A stretch of DNA of 64,000 bases from Sequoia sempervirens (GCA_007258455.2 VDFB02047230.1:153065797-153129796), one strand, 5' to 3'. Shown: positions 46,230-59,783, counted from the first letter of the stretch. Notes: generated by a model from the sequence alone, not told the origin. Translations and numbers: made by a program.

Positions 46230-47060
46230 TTAGACTTCACGTTATGACCCTGTAAGGATTATTGTAGAGGCAACAATGGGAGCTTCAAATCAAGGTATGG
46301 ACATCCAAAAAATCATAATAGAAGGAGAATTATTATCAAAACTACACTTAGAAATAATCGAGTAGACATGGATGTAAAACCATGGAAGAATAAACAAGGC
46401 ATGTGAACAATTTGATTAGATGCCTCAAATAAATGTTTTCTCATGGAATTTTTTGAGCACAGGATATGCACAAAATATGTTTGTTAAAAAGGATTTAGAA
46501 AATTTCAACCAAATGTGATTGGTAGGTGCAAAGCTAGACTTTGTGACCTTTGCCAACATCCTCCCATCCTGTGAGAAAATGGGATCTTTAGAACAAGGTA
46601 TGAACATCCATCACATGGTAAATGATAAGAGGAGTTTTTTCAGATGTTGTAGCATGGACAAGGCATGTGAACTATTTGACAGAATGTCATAAAGAAACAT
46701 GTTCTCATAAAACACCCCAATTGTAGGATATTAACAAAATGGATTTGTTGAAAAGGCTTTAGAGACTTTGCAACCAAATGCAATTGGGATGTGTAAGGAT
46801 AGAATCTACTACCTTTTCTAGCATCCTTCCTATTTGGAAAAATGACTCAAAGAAACATGGTCTCATAGAACACCCCAATTGCAACATATTAACATAATAT
46901 ATTTGTTGAAAAGGCTTTAGAGACTTTGCAACCAAATACAATTGGAGGGTGTAAGGCTAGAATATACAACATTTGTTAGCATCCTTCTAACCATGCCAAA
47001 TGGGAGCTATGGAATAGGGTATCGACATACATCAAAGTATAAAAGATAGAGGAATTTTCT
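46230..47060 (+). pseudogene. Decayed pentatricopeptide repeat (PPR) gene fragment
   Basis: The translation, across several frames, shows classic plant PPR wording: MDKACELFDRM, RINKACEQFD, SWNFLSTGYAQN, FVTFANILPSCEKMGSLEQGM and FVEKALETLQ. PPR proteins bind organelle RNA. Here roughly four to five 35-residue repeats remain, with stops and frameshifts throughout, so no product is likely. The last part contains a 158-bp tandem duplication. No initiation codon, transit peptide or C-terminal E/DYW domain can be seen. It may be a fragment moved by retroelements or an old pseudogene. Confidence 0.72.
46693..47000 (+). repeat. 158-bp tandem duplication in the PPR relic
   Basis: Units starting AGAAACATG at 46693 and 46851 share TTTGTTGAAAAGGCTTTAGA and CTTTGCAACCAAAT. 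One unit is longer than a single 105-bp PPR codon block, so this is probably a DNA-level duplication after decay. Confidence 0.75.
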
Positions 47061-48970
47061 TAGAGGTAATTGCAACTACTCTGGTACATATTTATAAACA
47101 ATATTGATACATATTCATAAGTAATTTTTCTACCATAGATAATAGTAGCATACAATTAGTTGAAGAATACAAATTAGAACTATAGGTTCCATCCTCCTAT
47201 TTCACCAAACCTATCCTTCATTGCATAAACTTAATGGCCTAAGCCATCTTTTCAATGTCAAATAGTTCCTCAATTGATCTTCTCTTCTCGGGTCCATGGA
47301 GTGCTAAAGTATTCAATGATTTCTTGTAAGAACTCATCAAACCATTGAGAACTTTAAATATTAATAATTTCTTTATCCAACACCATGAATCTAGTCTAAA
47401 TCTCACAAAGAATAAAAATCAAAGATTCAAAGAAAACTTATGGCATTTAAATCCTTTTAGAGGAAGAGTACTCAATTACAAAAGCAATATTGTCAACTAT
47501 TGCTTCCATGAATATCATGCTCTTATTCCAAATGTAATATTGTCCCATGGAAAAAATACCTTGAACTAAACCAAATGTGTGGGAGAGTGTCACTCCAACA
47601 TAGGAATTGATTGGTACATGAGGCCAAGGAATGCTCACAAAAGGTGGAATTATTGTAGCAACATCAAGATTAAATGTGTTATTGCTCCCATATTTCTAAG
47701 TCTATATCTTAACAATGATATTTTTGTTAAGAATAAGAACAATACCAAGATTTCTATTAATATACCTTAATGACAATAATTTGAGTACATTAGATGAAGT
47801 TTTGTAGCAAGGCTAGAAACAAAATCATTAGATGTTTTGGATGATGTGCTAGATTGCTTAGTTCATGAGTAATTAATGACGATTATTTGACTAATTATGA
47901 TTATATTTTACTCACATGTATAATGACCCTAGCAAAAAAATTAAGTAAATTTGTTAATTTTAAAGAAAATATTAAATCCTAGATTATCCATAACAATGAT
48001 AACCTAGAATAGAAAATAAATCCAATAAGTGAAAGTTAAACTCTATAACCTTTTTCTTATATTCAATGGGTTTATAATGCATCAAAATATGTTATAGGAA
48101 TAACATAAACAATGTCAACAACTATAGCAATAATAAACTTAAATTGTTATGATTAAACCCACAACAAACAACTATTAAAAACACAAACTTGAATAGTTAG
48201 AATCTTGCAACTTTGAAATCCCATTCACAACCTTTGAGTGAGATTGTTCTAATGGACCAATGGATTATGATCGACTCCTATATTAATTGTATCACCTTTT
48301 ATAATAATATATTATAGCATAATTAGTTCAAAGTAAAATTTGAATGATTATTTTCAAGCTAACCCATATGCAAGATAAGATACACTCATGATAATAGTAC
48401 TAGAAACATGATTAGGAAGAGCCACAATTTAGTTTAATAGCATAAACCAATAAATTTATATTAATTTTTGAGTTAATTTTTAGACTATATATAGAATATA
48501 TTATTATGAATTAATACCTCCAATTATGATATTCAAAACAATTTTTTTAGTAGAAGTAGCTAGTGACAAGGAACCTTATTCAACCAAGTAGAAGGGGGAG
48601 TGCATAATTTCATAAAAAAAATAGATTAGTGACTAGAAATAGTGCATAGGTGGATAAATAATGGATAGAAATAGTAATTAGGTGTTGAAAAGGAGTGCAT
48701 GTGTCATGAGTTATGGATAGCAAGAGAAACCCTACTACAAGATGTAAGCAAAAAAATAGTTTGAAAATAGTGCACCCAAAGTAAATATGACTAGATGTAA
48801 GAGAATTCTAGAGAATATGGAATAGAGATCCAATACATATGGTAGAAATGTTGAGAGAATAAAATAATTTAATATCATGAAGAAAAGTTAGATGAAATTC
48901 AAATAAGTTGATGAACCACAAAACTTGACAAATAAAATCTAAGAAATAGAGGATTGAGAAATTATATAAG
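47061..48970. other. AT-rich DNA with no gene
   Basis: Only short open frames occur, none with recognisable features. I see no LTR or TIR borders until element A2. Confidence 0.5.
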
Positions 48971-50371
48971 TGAAAAAGATGAAAATGGTTGGTGGTATGA
49001 TGAGTTCAACACAAAGACCTATTTCCCTAATTTCATTCAAAATGTAAGCTATGAAATACAAATGAAGAATAGTAATCAATTTTGATAGAAATAGCAATCA
49101 AAATGTAGATCTAGAAAGTGGTAAAGTATGTGTACCTTTCACCAAAAATCACCTTTTGTTCAGCTCACTAAGGACTCATTCACCCTATAGCTAATGGGTC
49201 TTGGCTATGGTTCCTGAAAAAATATTTTTTGGGTTCTCTTCTCCTGTGTCTACACTCCTAGATTCTCGATTCTCACTATTGAATAGTTGAAAATAAGTTT
49301 TGTAGAGGATTTTTGAAGTCATATGACAAATTTTCTTGCAACTTTGACAACTTTGCAACTTTCTTCAATTTTTCTCTTCAAATGATCTTCAACCTAAAAT
49401 CTGCAATCACACATAAAAGAGAGAAAAATGTTGTTTTGTTAGGGAATGGTGGTTTTCCTTGGTCAAATCCCATTTTGGTTGTTAAACCTTGTAATGAAAA
49501 AATGAAATAGCATGAAGGAATGATGAATGAACAACAATGTGTAACAACTCACAAAACCTTATTTGAACCTTGGATTAGAAATCTACAAACTAGCATGAAG
49601 TGGCCTCAATGAGTGTGGATCTTGATCATAAAACTTGATTAGAGATAATGTCCTTGAATACTTTAATAGATCTTGAACACTACATCACCATATTAGCTCA
49701 AATAGCATGCATGATGTAATAAATCTTTGACATGATAATGGAATTTTAATTGTTGCAATAATGTTCAATAATGCCCTTGAATGCCTTGAAAATGCTCTAA
49801 TAATTCTCTTGTGAAAGTACTCTTGAGATAACTTGAACTTGCTAGGTGAAAAATAGTGAAATAACCTTACATTTATACATATCTCAACATTAATTCCCGA
49901 AATTCAAATAACACAAGTCGACATGTGAATACACATTTGAAATCATTGAAATACCACCAAAAACATATTTCAAATTTAGGTCCTAGGAGCAAGTGAGGAC
50001 CCATTCACCCTATGGTTAATGGGTCCTAGGCCACTTGCCTAGGAAACACACTACCCAATGTTAAACCTTATGTTACATGGCATTTATGAATGTCGGGTTT
50101 CATCCCTCGAAGTTTGTAATTAATTAGGCTTGGATTTGAATTAATGGAGCCAATCAAGGAAAATTAACCTCAATTAATTAATGAAGCCCTAGATTAGTGT
50201 GAAAGTGTAAAGATACACCTTACAACACCAAAAACAAGGCACAATTAAGTCCATTTTAACTAAAGGGGCCCTAAACTTAATGTGAATATGCAAAACACAT
50301 ATTACAACACTAAATTAAGGCATCATTAAGCTCATTTTATTATTATTGTTCATTCATCCATTTTTCCTACA
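48971..50371 (-). repeat. 3' LTR of A2
   Basis: On the minus strand it starts TGTAGGAAAAATGG after the PPT. It matches 53605-55028, for example at ACAAAGACCTATTTCC and AGGACTCATTCACCCTAT. A TATA-like TATAAATG (minus) lies near 49875. Confidence 0.83.
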
Positions 50372-50393
50372 CTAAATTTTTCCCCCACTTTAG
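50372..50393 (-). other. Polypurine tract of A2
   Basis: Minus strand AAAGTGGGGGAAAAATTTAG directly precedes the LTR; the core AAAGTGGGG is shared with A1. Confidence 0.78.
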
Positions 50394-52009
50394 TGCGAGG
50401 ATGAGTGCAAGCACAAACTCACACTAAATTCGACATTCAAGACACTTATGTATGCAACAATAAAAAAGATACACAATCATACAACATCAAATACCAAGAA
50501 GATCAATCTAGATAGTTCAATCAGCATGAAACACATCTATGCCATCGATTTTTACAGTCACCCTGTGATAGTTGAACCTCAGGCTACCCACTAGATGAGT
50601 ATCCCAAAAGGGTGGAAAATGAGAGAATTATATTAGGCTCCCATACCATATCAAATCTATCCTCCTAAAATATTCAATAAGGTTCCACAAGACAAGGCAA
50701 GGCTCCATAGGCAAGCAAGATGTGTTATGCTAGGTGGCCTTGAATTTAGAGTTTGAGCTTCATAGGGCTTAACATGCTACATTATGCTAAACACCTATGG
50801 AAAAGGAAAGGATCCACAGGAAAGCAAGTTGTGTTATGCTTGGTGGCCTTGAATTTATGGTTTGAAGCTTCATAAGGCTAACAAGCTACATTATGCTAAC
50901 ACTTATGAACAATAAGGTTAGTAAAAGGTTTTTGTTCAAAGGGATTTTTCTTAGTTCTTGTAAGGTATTCTTCTTAGGGAACATCTTGCATAATATCCCC
51001 AATAGAAGAAAAGTCAAGAGTAAAAGATTCACAACTTAGGGAATGCAATGTGTCATATCACCACTAAGAGGAAATTTGTATGCTAAGAAATATTTCACTC
51101 TTCGAAGACATCAAACCCAATGACACCACCAAGTAAAGGACGCATCACAAGAAAAAAAATTGCACCATGAAACATGAGGAATGTCAAAAGATATTATCGA
51201 TGTATGCCTCCACTTTAAGTGGTTGCTAACACCATTGTTGTAAACAATTGCTTTAAAGTAGCCAATGTTCAATCCTAAGACATGAGAGCTTATTCAAAAA
51301 GCCCTATTCGAATTCATATTTTTTTAAAATGAACCTACATCATGAAAAAAGGAGGGGTTGCCCCTAGAAATACATAAGGGATCCATGGATTCAGGTTTAG
51401 TATGTCTTTGCTACAATGTTGTTATAGAGCTTAGAAACGTCATCATTCCCTAGATGCTCATAGAACTAGAAGAGTGACACAAAAAGAGAAAAAACAAAGT
51501 AAAATTATTTTGGCTCAATACGGAAGAGACCTAAATGTCTTAACACCTTGCGTCATCCCCAAGAGGAAAACACAAGACAAATTAAAAGGAAAATATTTAT
51601 GACATAGAGAAGAATGTACATGAAGAGAGAGAAACATCAAATGTAGAACAATATGAGGGATCACATTACGCACATGCAACCACATAAGGAAACATGAAAA
51701 AGAAAACAAATAAAAAGACTAGTAAGGCACATGCAAGTCAACCGATAGCAATTTATCTACATCCCAATCTTGATTAGTATATGCGAAAGGTAGAAAACTA
51801 GCCAAAGGGACAACATCAAGTACCAAAGCTAGGACAAGGCTACCTAACCCCTTTCCCCCACTAATTAGTGTAGGACAAGGATGAGCAGAGATGGGTGATG
51901 AGAATGAGCTTCTTGCGATAAATAAAATTATTTGAAATGAATGTAAAACATGTAATAGTGAGGATTCTATGTTCCTTCAACTATTACATGGAAAGGAGCG
52001 AAGAAAATT

Positions 52010-52987
52010 TTATGCAACTATGTCGTCATAGGACTCATAATCATCAAAGTAAAAATAACTCAATATCAATTTTAATGCACGACACTCATCAATAAGATGC
52101 CCAAGAGTTCTATGATATGCACAATAATTCATGTTTTTCTTAGGTACGTTTCTTTTACTACGAGGTGGCAATTGGATCAAACATTTTTTGAGGTATTCCA
52201 TCTTTCGTTCAATTTCCATTTGAGTATGTAGGAATGGCTATTTTTTGAGTTTGTAATATTTTTGTTGCTTTCTTGATTCACCAGTTTGTTGAGGTAGATA
52301 TTGAGGAGGAGGACCTAATATGATCCTATAATCCTTGTGAGGCATTGGTTGTTCCTTATGAAGGAGGACACTTATGTTGGGAGGGGGATCTTGATATCCT
52401 AATCCTTTGGTTTCTTCAATAAGAATTTCCTCCAAAATTTTGTGAATTTCATGCTCATTAGTTATGTCACATCATTGTTTAGTTAAAATATTAAAGCCTT
52501 GGTCATAAGTCTCCTCTAGGTTGATAGGAGTTTTGGTCACTTTGTTAACATAAGATGGATAGGTATGCACTTGATTAGAGGAGCTAAGCTCACTCATTGT
52601 TGAAAGTTTAGGCTTAGTTTTTGACTCAATTTCAAGATGTAAAAGACCAAACATCTCAAGTTGTGTTGGTTGTTTCATGAAAGGATAAAAGGATGCATTA
52701 TTCTCAAGATTGTTAAGAAAATAATTTATGAACTCATGTATGATAGCATCATCTTCCCCAATGATGTCAACTTCAAGAGGAAACTCATTAGGATTTGGTT
52801 GAGCATGGTGAGGGTTAGTTGCATTAAGATCATTGTCAAAAACATAAATTGAAACATCAACCAAGGAGAACAAGGAGATCCACACATTGCTAAAACACTT
52901 GTCCATTTTTAGATTTTCAAATTTAAAACAAGGTAATTTTCTAATTATACTATGCAAAAACCTGAAAATAATATCTTGTAAATACAA
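52010..52987 (-). pseudogene. Gag relic of A2
   Basis: There are three successive minus-strand segments (52472-52987, 52238-52435, 52010-52219) separated by stops or shifts. They carry VDIIGEDD, NNASFYPFMK, TPINLEETY, the acidic GLGYQDPP stretch, and then the knuckle CAYHRTLGHLIDEC (C-x2-H-x4-H-x4-C). The order is the same as in A1. Protease and polymerase domains do not follow. It would have packaged element RNA; now it is inactive. Confidence 0.75.
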
Positions 52988-53604
52988 TTTTTAAATCACG
53001 CAATGCACTAACTTTATCAAATGAAGCTAGATATGATCAAATTGAAGAAACAAAAAATTGAAAACAAAAAACATAAATACATAAATAAATGTTTTAATGC
53101 CTAGAAAATAATAATATTACCCTAATCAGGGACTCATTCACCCTAGGGAAAATGGGTCCTAAGTGAGGGTTTTGAAACAAGTTTTTACAGATTTTCGAGT
53201 AAATTTCATTTTTTTCTAGATTTTGATTTGATACAGCAAGTTTCTATTTTAATTTTCTATGAAATGAGGATGAAATGCAAATGAAAAATGTGACAAAATT
53301 ACAACCTAGAACACCTAACTTGATATGCAATTTTTGTTTCAATTTTCAAATGCAAATGAATATGATGTAATGCTATGTAAATGATATGAAAGATGGCTGA
53401 TTTTTTTGTATTTTTCATATTTAAAGAACACAAAGATGCAATCCTAAAACCCTTAAATGAAATACAAAGTTAAATGCAAACTAGATACCCTAAATGAGAC
53501 TCAATTCAATGCAAAGAGATGCAAATAAATGCAAGATCTAAATCTAGGGTGAAAGAGGACTACAAAATCAAAAAATGCAAGGATCAAACTCAAGTTCACC
53601 AAAA

Positions 53605-55033
53605 TGAAAACAATGAAAATTGTTGGTGTGTGTGATGACGAGTTCACCACAAAGACCTATTTCCTTAATTTCATTCAAAATGTAAGCTATGAAATACAAA
53701 TGAAGAACAGTAATCAAATTTGACAGAAATAGTAATCAAAAGGTAGATCTAGAAAGGGGAAAAGGGTGCGTACCTTTCACCAAAAGTCACCTTTTGAAGC
53801 TCTATGAGGACTCATTCACCCTATGGTGAATGGATCCTGGCTAGGGTTCCTGAAAAATGCTTTTTGGGTTCTCTTATGTCATGTTTGCACTCCCATATTC
53901 TCGATTCTCACTATTAGATAGTTGGAAATAAATTTTATAGAGTAGTTTCAGTGATATGACAACTTTTCTTGCAACTTTGAAAACTTTGCAAATTTCTTCA
54001 AATTTTGATCTTCAAATGATCAAGTCAACCTAAAATCAGTAATCACACATCAAAGAGAGAAAAATGTTGTTTTGTTAGGGAATGGGGGTTTTCCTTGGTC
54101 AAACCCTATTTTGGTAATTAAACATTGTAATGAAACAATGAAATAACATGAAGGAATGATGAATGAACAACAATATGTAACAACTCAACAAACCTTATTT
54201 GAACCTTTGATTACAAATCTGAAAACTAGCATGAAGTAGTCTCAATGAATGTAGATCTTGATCATGAAACTTGATTTGAGATAATTTACTTGAATGCTTT
54301 AATAGATATTGAACACTACACCATATTAGCTCAAACAACATGCACATGTTGCAAGAAATCTTTGACATGATAATGGAATTTTGATTGTTGCAATAATCTT
54401 CAATAATTATGCCCTTGAATGCCTTTAAAATTCACTAATAATTCTCTTGTGAAAGTACTCTTGAGATAACTTGAACTTGCTAGGTGAAACATAGTGAAAT
54501 AACCTTATATTTATATGTATCTTAACATTAATTCTCAAAATTCAAATAACACAATCTGACATGTGAATACACATTTGAAATCATTGAAATACCACCAAAA
54601 ACATATTTCAAATTTAGGTCCTAAGAGAAAGTGAGGACCCATTTTCCCTATGGTGAATGGGTCCTAGGCCACTTTCCTAGGACACACATTACGTAATGTT
54701 AAACCTTATGTTATGGCATTTATGAATATCGGGTTTCATCCCTCAAAATTTGAAATTAATTAGGCTTGGATTTGAATTAAAGGGGCCAATTAAGGCCAAT
54801 TAACCTCAATTAATTAATGAAGCCTTTGATTAGTGTGAAAGTGTAAAGTTACACCTTACAACACCAAAAATAAGGCACAATTAAATCTATTTTAATTAAA
54901 GGGGGCCTAAACTTAATGAGAATATGCAAAACACATATTACAACACTAAATTAAGCTATCATCAAGCTCATTTTATTATTATTATGCATTCCCAAATTAA
55001 GTGTGAAAAATGGATACTTTTTCCTACACTACA
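53605..55033 (-). repeat. 5' LTR of A2
   Basis: It is a direct repeat of 48971-50371. Near its start it has about 20 bp (GTATCCATTTTTCACAC region) not in the 3' copy. TATAAATA on the minus strand lies at about 54509. The outer end is uncertain by 5 bp because of a repeated CTACA. Confidence 0.8.
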
Positions 55034-55038
55034 CTAAG

Positions 55039-55930
55039 TATTAATATAGTTTGGTCACCAAATGATACTAATTTAATGATATTTATGTGTAATAAGGATG
55101 TTGATCACTTAGAAGATTTAAATATGAAAGAAATAGAATGAAGGATCTAGTGAAGACTCTATTGAGGTATGTTCTTGGGTACTATCCCATGATCAAGAAG
55201 TTATATGGTCAAAACCAATAGTTATAACCATTACTGTCTTATTGTTTTGAGTCTAGTAGATCAATTCCCATGAGTTTTTGTACTTTGTGTGTTGTTCTAA
55301 AGCACATTAGCCAATAAAAAAAATAAAAATTATTAGTACCATAGGTCTTGTATGGTAGGAAGAACTAATAAAAAATTAATTATGAGGCCTATTTATGTTG
55401 TATATCCAATTATTAATGGAGACTAAACATACATGGTCACTCTTGTGGTGAATATTGATTATCTTAGTAGATTTATAGATGTCAAATGATGTCCATTCTA
55501 TGAGTGTAGAATGATCGTTATGCTAGTTATAGCTAGGTGGTTTTGGCTTGTTTAGGTATTTCAACTATTAACTTGTGATTGGTCCCATTAGAGTCGTACA
55601 TTCTTTATATATGTAAATATAAGTAGTTAATTTAATATATAAGGTCTTGTAGAAGGAATTTGAATATTTTTTCTACTATATCCGATGTGTGATAGCTAAC
55701 TCTCTATAATGTATGAAACAAATAAGACATAGAGCTAATTCAATACTTGATAAGAATTTGATCTAGAGAAGACTATATGGCCATATCTATGCACCTTGTC
55801 ATCACCCCATGAAACTATACACTTTGTTATGAGGGTATCCAAGTGGAATAATAGACTATATGATTGGAAAATCCCTAGAATTTTGGTAGCCTTGATCTTA
55901 TGGTGTCCAAAATTAAGTGAAGTCTAATCC
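55039..55930. other. Intergenic DNA with no recognised gene
   Basis: AT-rich, with no open frame of interest on either strand. The gypsy relic to the right stops at about 55941. Confidence 0.5.
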
Positions 55931-55940
55931 CTTACATAAA

Positions 55941-57212
55941 TTAGGTTGATACCTTTTCCCGAGCCCTTGGATCTGAATCAAAAATTCTTTCTAAGGCCAC
56001 CATTCCCTTGGGAATGATATTACCTTTTAAATTGAGGACCCCTTCAGTATCATAGTCTTTGGGGTTCCAGTCTCCTTGATCCCTATCGAACTCATCGATG
56101 ATCTGTCCTTCGAAAACATTTGAGCTTGCCAGAAAAGCAAGGACATGTCGATCATTGTCGAAGACTTGAAAGTTCCTAACATTATCAGGGATAGCAGGGG
56201 TGGATATCAATTCTACTAAGAATCTCTTGAACTTGGATTTTTACATGGGCTCTAGGGTACTTGCAGCAATATCCAATGAATCAGCTATTTGATTCTCCTC
56301 TCTAGGGATTAAACTAATCCCAAAAGCATCAAATTCTTCAATCAAATTCCACACCTAATTTTTATAAGCTACCAGCCTTTTATTGTGACATGTGTACCAG
56401 CTGCATACTTGCTTTATAATCACCTTCGAATCTCCTTTAACCATCAAGGCAGTAACTTTCTTCTGATGTGCGAACATCAATCCCTGAGCTAATGCTTCAT
56501 ATTCTGTTATATTTTTAGTGCATCCAAACTGTAACCTGTAAGAAGCAAAGAATGTTTTCCCTTTCGGGCTTGTTAATTCAATTCCGGCACCACACCCTAT
56601 TTTAGATTTGGATCCATCAAACATGAGGGTCCATAGTTGATCACAAGTTGGGGTTGATCCCTTTGAGGTTGTTGTGGGTGCTTGGATAAGATGAACCATA
56701 GGTGGGGCTACTTGATCTTTTGCATCAAATATTGGGAATGGGTGTTCAATAGGTTCATCATGCACAATATCCAATTCTCGCTCGGATATATCATGAAAGT
56801 CTAGGATATCTTTCTGACAGTCACTTGTATTTTTGATTAATCCCTTGGGTTTTGGTATACTTGTGAGTGCGGGGGTATCAAACAAACCTTGGGGTTGTTC
56901 ATCGTAACTATGTTGGTCTGGTATTGTGGCCGGGGTAGGTTCAACTTGAGGGACTTCCTCTAAAGGTATATTATCCATGTTTAACATTATTGCATTTTTG
57001 GCTTTGACTGAGAAGTGATCTAAAGCAGCCTCAAGGTAACTTGGGTGGGTCTCTTTGGCTTGGGAAACATGATTTAAAACATTGCTGCAGGGTTGGCAGG
57101 TCAATTCCGAATGATTTTGGTAATGCACCCTACACCAATTAGGAAGTAGAAGACTCTGCAGATCGATGTCTTCTCCTAAGACCATCTGATCCTGTTGCAG
57201 CTTCCTGATCAA
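55941..57212 (-). pseudogene. RNase H and linker of gypsy polyprotein
   Basis: A 285-codon frame (56355-57212) ends in an RNase H domain with LWTLMFDGSKSK, TEYEALAQGL and VKGDSKVIIKQV. The acidic residues D199, E237 and D261 are in place. After a stop the domain continues (IPREENQIADSL) and leads into 55941-56210 (PAIPDNVRNFQVF, PKGMVALERIFD). In related plant gypsy proteins that last motif lies upstream of RT. The N-terminal 190 residues form a low-complexity linker with PC motifs. It would have removed RNA from the cDNA hybrid. It is broken by at least two stops. Confidence 0.75.
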
Positions 57213-57215
57213 TAC

Positions 57216-57752
57216 CTATTTATTTTCATTAATCATGAGATTAGGGAATTTTTGTATTGACAAATCTTTACAATCAAGAACCGAAAAGGTCACAATTTCC
57301 TCTCTTTTATAAACCCCTATCTCGGTTTCACAATAAGCTACCTCGTTGGGACAATCATACTCAGTGATGATATGTTTGAGGTGAGGTTCACTCTCAATCC
57401 TAATCTGAGTAGCCATTTCCCTCCATGGTAGCCACATGTGTGAAAAGTTGAGGGAGAGATATCCTCCTATACTTTTCATCAGATCTCTACTCAACAGCAT
57501 ACCATAAGTCTCAGGAATGTCTGCTACTTGAATATCCATGTTGGTTAAAATCCTAGGGTAGGACCCTACTTGCACATGTATATTTCTCAATTCTCCAACT
57601 ACATTGACCTCTATTTTATCAAGTTGGATGACCTTCTTGTTTGTTTGGATAGGGTTCAATCCCAATTTCTTGCATATAGAAAATGGCATCACATTGCCAG
57701 AAGCCCTTGAATCTAGCAGACAATTATGTAGATTCTTCCCATAGATTCTCAA
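57216..57752 (-). pseudogene. Gypsy aspartic protease domain
   Basis: The retropepsin-like fold is recognisable from CLLDSRASGNVMPFSICKKL, in which the active-site DSG is DSR, and from the following MLLSRDLMKSIGGYLSL. The frame is 178 codons and ends with the next frame about four bases away. The glycine change would disable the enzyme, which would normally cut the gag-pol protein. Confidence 0.75.
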
Positions 57753-58269
57753 ACTTAAAATAAATGGTGGGGTACTACCTTGCTTCTGAGCAACATTGTG
57801 TTCATGTCCGTAGTGGGTGCCACCTTGGTTTTCCCTTTTGTTTTGTCAGCTTCTTCCAAAGCTTTCAACACTATCTCTCATTGGGCAGGGCACCACTTTA
57901 GGATGTCAAAGTATGACAAAGAGGTTTTCTATTTCTAAATCTCTTAAATAATATCAAATTCTATGGTATGGCTTGCATCACATTTGAAAACACCAGATGA
58001 ATTAACTTTTCCATGGAAGTCAGGTGGACCCTTTGGTGGAGAAGGGTTGTTATCAGCACCTAATTCAGAGGCACCATGTGGTTAGGTGGTGCTGATGTAG
58101 TGAATGGAACCTTATTCTGATTTCTTAGGAAGTGTCCTCCCTTTGTCTAAAAGGCTTGGGCATCATACACATCTTCCTCTAGTTCATTCTCATTTTGCAT
58201 TGGGAATGAAGTTTCTTCAAAAAGGTCATACGTCATAGCAGTATCTATTGAGTCACCTCCTTTATTTGA

Positions 58270-59783
58270 GTTCCCTTGGAACATTTGGGCATCTTCCTAT
58301 GCCATCTTTATGACCTTCTCCATTTTAGGGCAGTTTACCTCAGAATTAGTTGCAATATCATGCAACCTGCACCATTTAGTCATAAAATTGAGGTTAGCTA
58401 CATTTTCAATGTGTGGCATGTCCTTGTTAGCTTGATAACTGTGAGAAACCCCACTATTATTTGGCCATGTATTCCATTGTTTGTTGTTACTAGGCCTCTG
58501 GTTATATCCTCTATTCTGATTTTGATAGCCTTGGTTAGGGAATTTTTGGCCTTGATAATTCCTTTGGCCGTGATTGTTGTTATTCTGATTAGCATAATTA
58601 CTTTGGTTCTAAGACGGGTTCATTTTAAGATGAGCCATATCATTTATGACTTGAGATAGAGTTTTCTTTAGGGTCTCTACCTCGTTTGTGAGTTGAAATG
58701 TATTTTCACTCTGTGCACTCTTAGCAAGAGGTGGCTGACCAACAAGATTAGGTATTCCCACTTGATTATGATGGCCATGCTGACTGTGATGAGCCTGTGA
58801 TTGTTGAGAAGAGTTAGGAGCTCTATTGGCAAAGAATGGAATAGGAGATTGTAACTCAAATATAGGTCCATAATGGGAAGGAGACATTGCTAGGATGGTA
58901 TTGAATAAAGGGGTTGGATTAGGCATCCGGTATCCCCATTGAAGGAAAACCTCCACCCAAATTTCCTTGTTGAGAGCTAGTTTGTTGTTGCAGCTTGATG
59001 ACTAGATGCTAGACTTTAGACAGGGAATCAATGTCCGCAGGCTGATAGGTCCTCTATAGGAACAGGCCAAGCAAAGGTTCTATAACTCTAAAATATGCCT
59101 AGATGGCACTGTTCTTAGCAACTTGATAAGGTTCATGTAGTCTCCTATACATTCGTTGAAACCTAGTATTAAACAAGGGCAGGGATTCATGTGGCTCCTT
59201 CCTAATGGTGGCAAATTGATGGAACAAAATGGTTGGATCTACATAAAACCTGAACTAATTGATGAAAGCATTCTCCAGGTCTGTCCAACTCAGAATAGAA
59301 CCTTGTGGAAGATTTAGGTACCAGTTGTACACCATATCCCCTAAGTAATAAGGGAACGACCTACAAACCACATCATGGTGAGATATTTGGGCTCTGGTAC
59401 AAGCATCCTTAAAAGCTTGTATGTGCTCTTCAACACTCCTTGATTTTCCATAGATGTACTTGGGATAGAATCTCTCAGGATTCTTAGGCATATCATGAAA
59501 GTCTCCAGGAATAGTCCCTAATGGAGAGGGATTATTCATAAAGAATGCCATTGGTGGCAGTGGTGGAGGTTGAGCCAGCTGTTGGATGGGCTGAACCAGC
59601 TGTAATGGCACTTGAGATGGAGTTGGTGGTGGATTGATGGGTATTAACTAGGGTATTGGTGGAAATCCTGGTGGAGTGAGTGGAGCTGACAAGGATGGTA
59701 TACTGGTCGCCCCAGTCTTGTGATTCTTGTGCCTTCTTGGGGTCTTGAGTTCTATCAAATGTGGTGGGTTTTTGGTGGATCAA
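58270..59783 (-). pseudogene. Gypsy gag
   Basis: The Retrotrans_gag core is in 59255-59611 (VEEHIQAFKDACTRA, YYLGDMVYNWYLNLPQGSI, WTDLENAFI). A Pro/Gln-rich N-terminus precedes it (to 59783, in another frame). A Gln/His/Asn-rich segment follows (58609-58956), and then an Asn-rich tail (about 58400-58600) with WCRLHDIATNSEVNC, which may be a knuckle that has lost a histidine. Several stops are present. Confidence 0.75.

Larger units (their letters stand above)
48971..55033 (-). mobile_element. LTR retrotransposon A2, gag-only, minus orientation
   Basis: This 6.1-kb element has LTRs at about 48971-50371 (3') and 53605-55033 (5'). The PPT at 50372-50393 and a PBS at 53591-53604 (minus TTTTGGTGAACTTGAG) sit at the expected places. 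The interior of about 3.2 kb codes only for a broken gag (52010-52987) and holds no pol domain. Gag motifs, PBS and PPT are shared with A1 and show one family. Flanks CTAAG (55034-55038) and ATAAG (48966-48970) may be an old target duplication with one mismatch. Confidence 0.82.
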
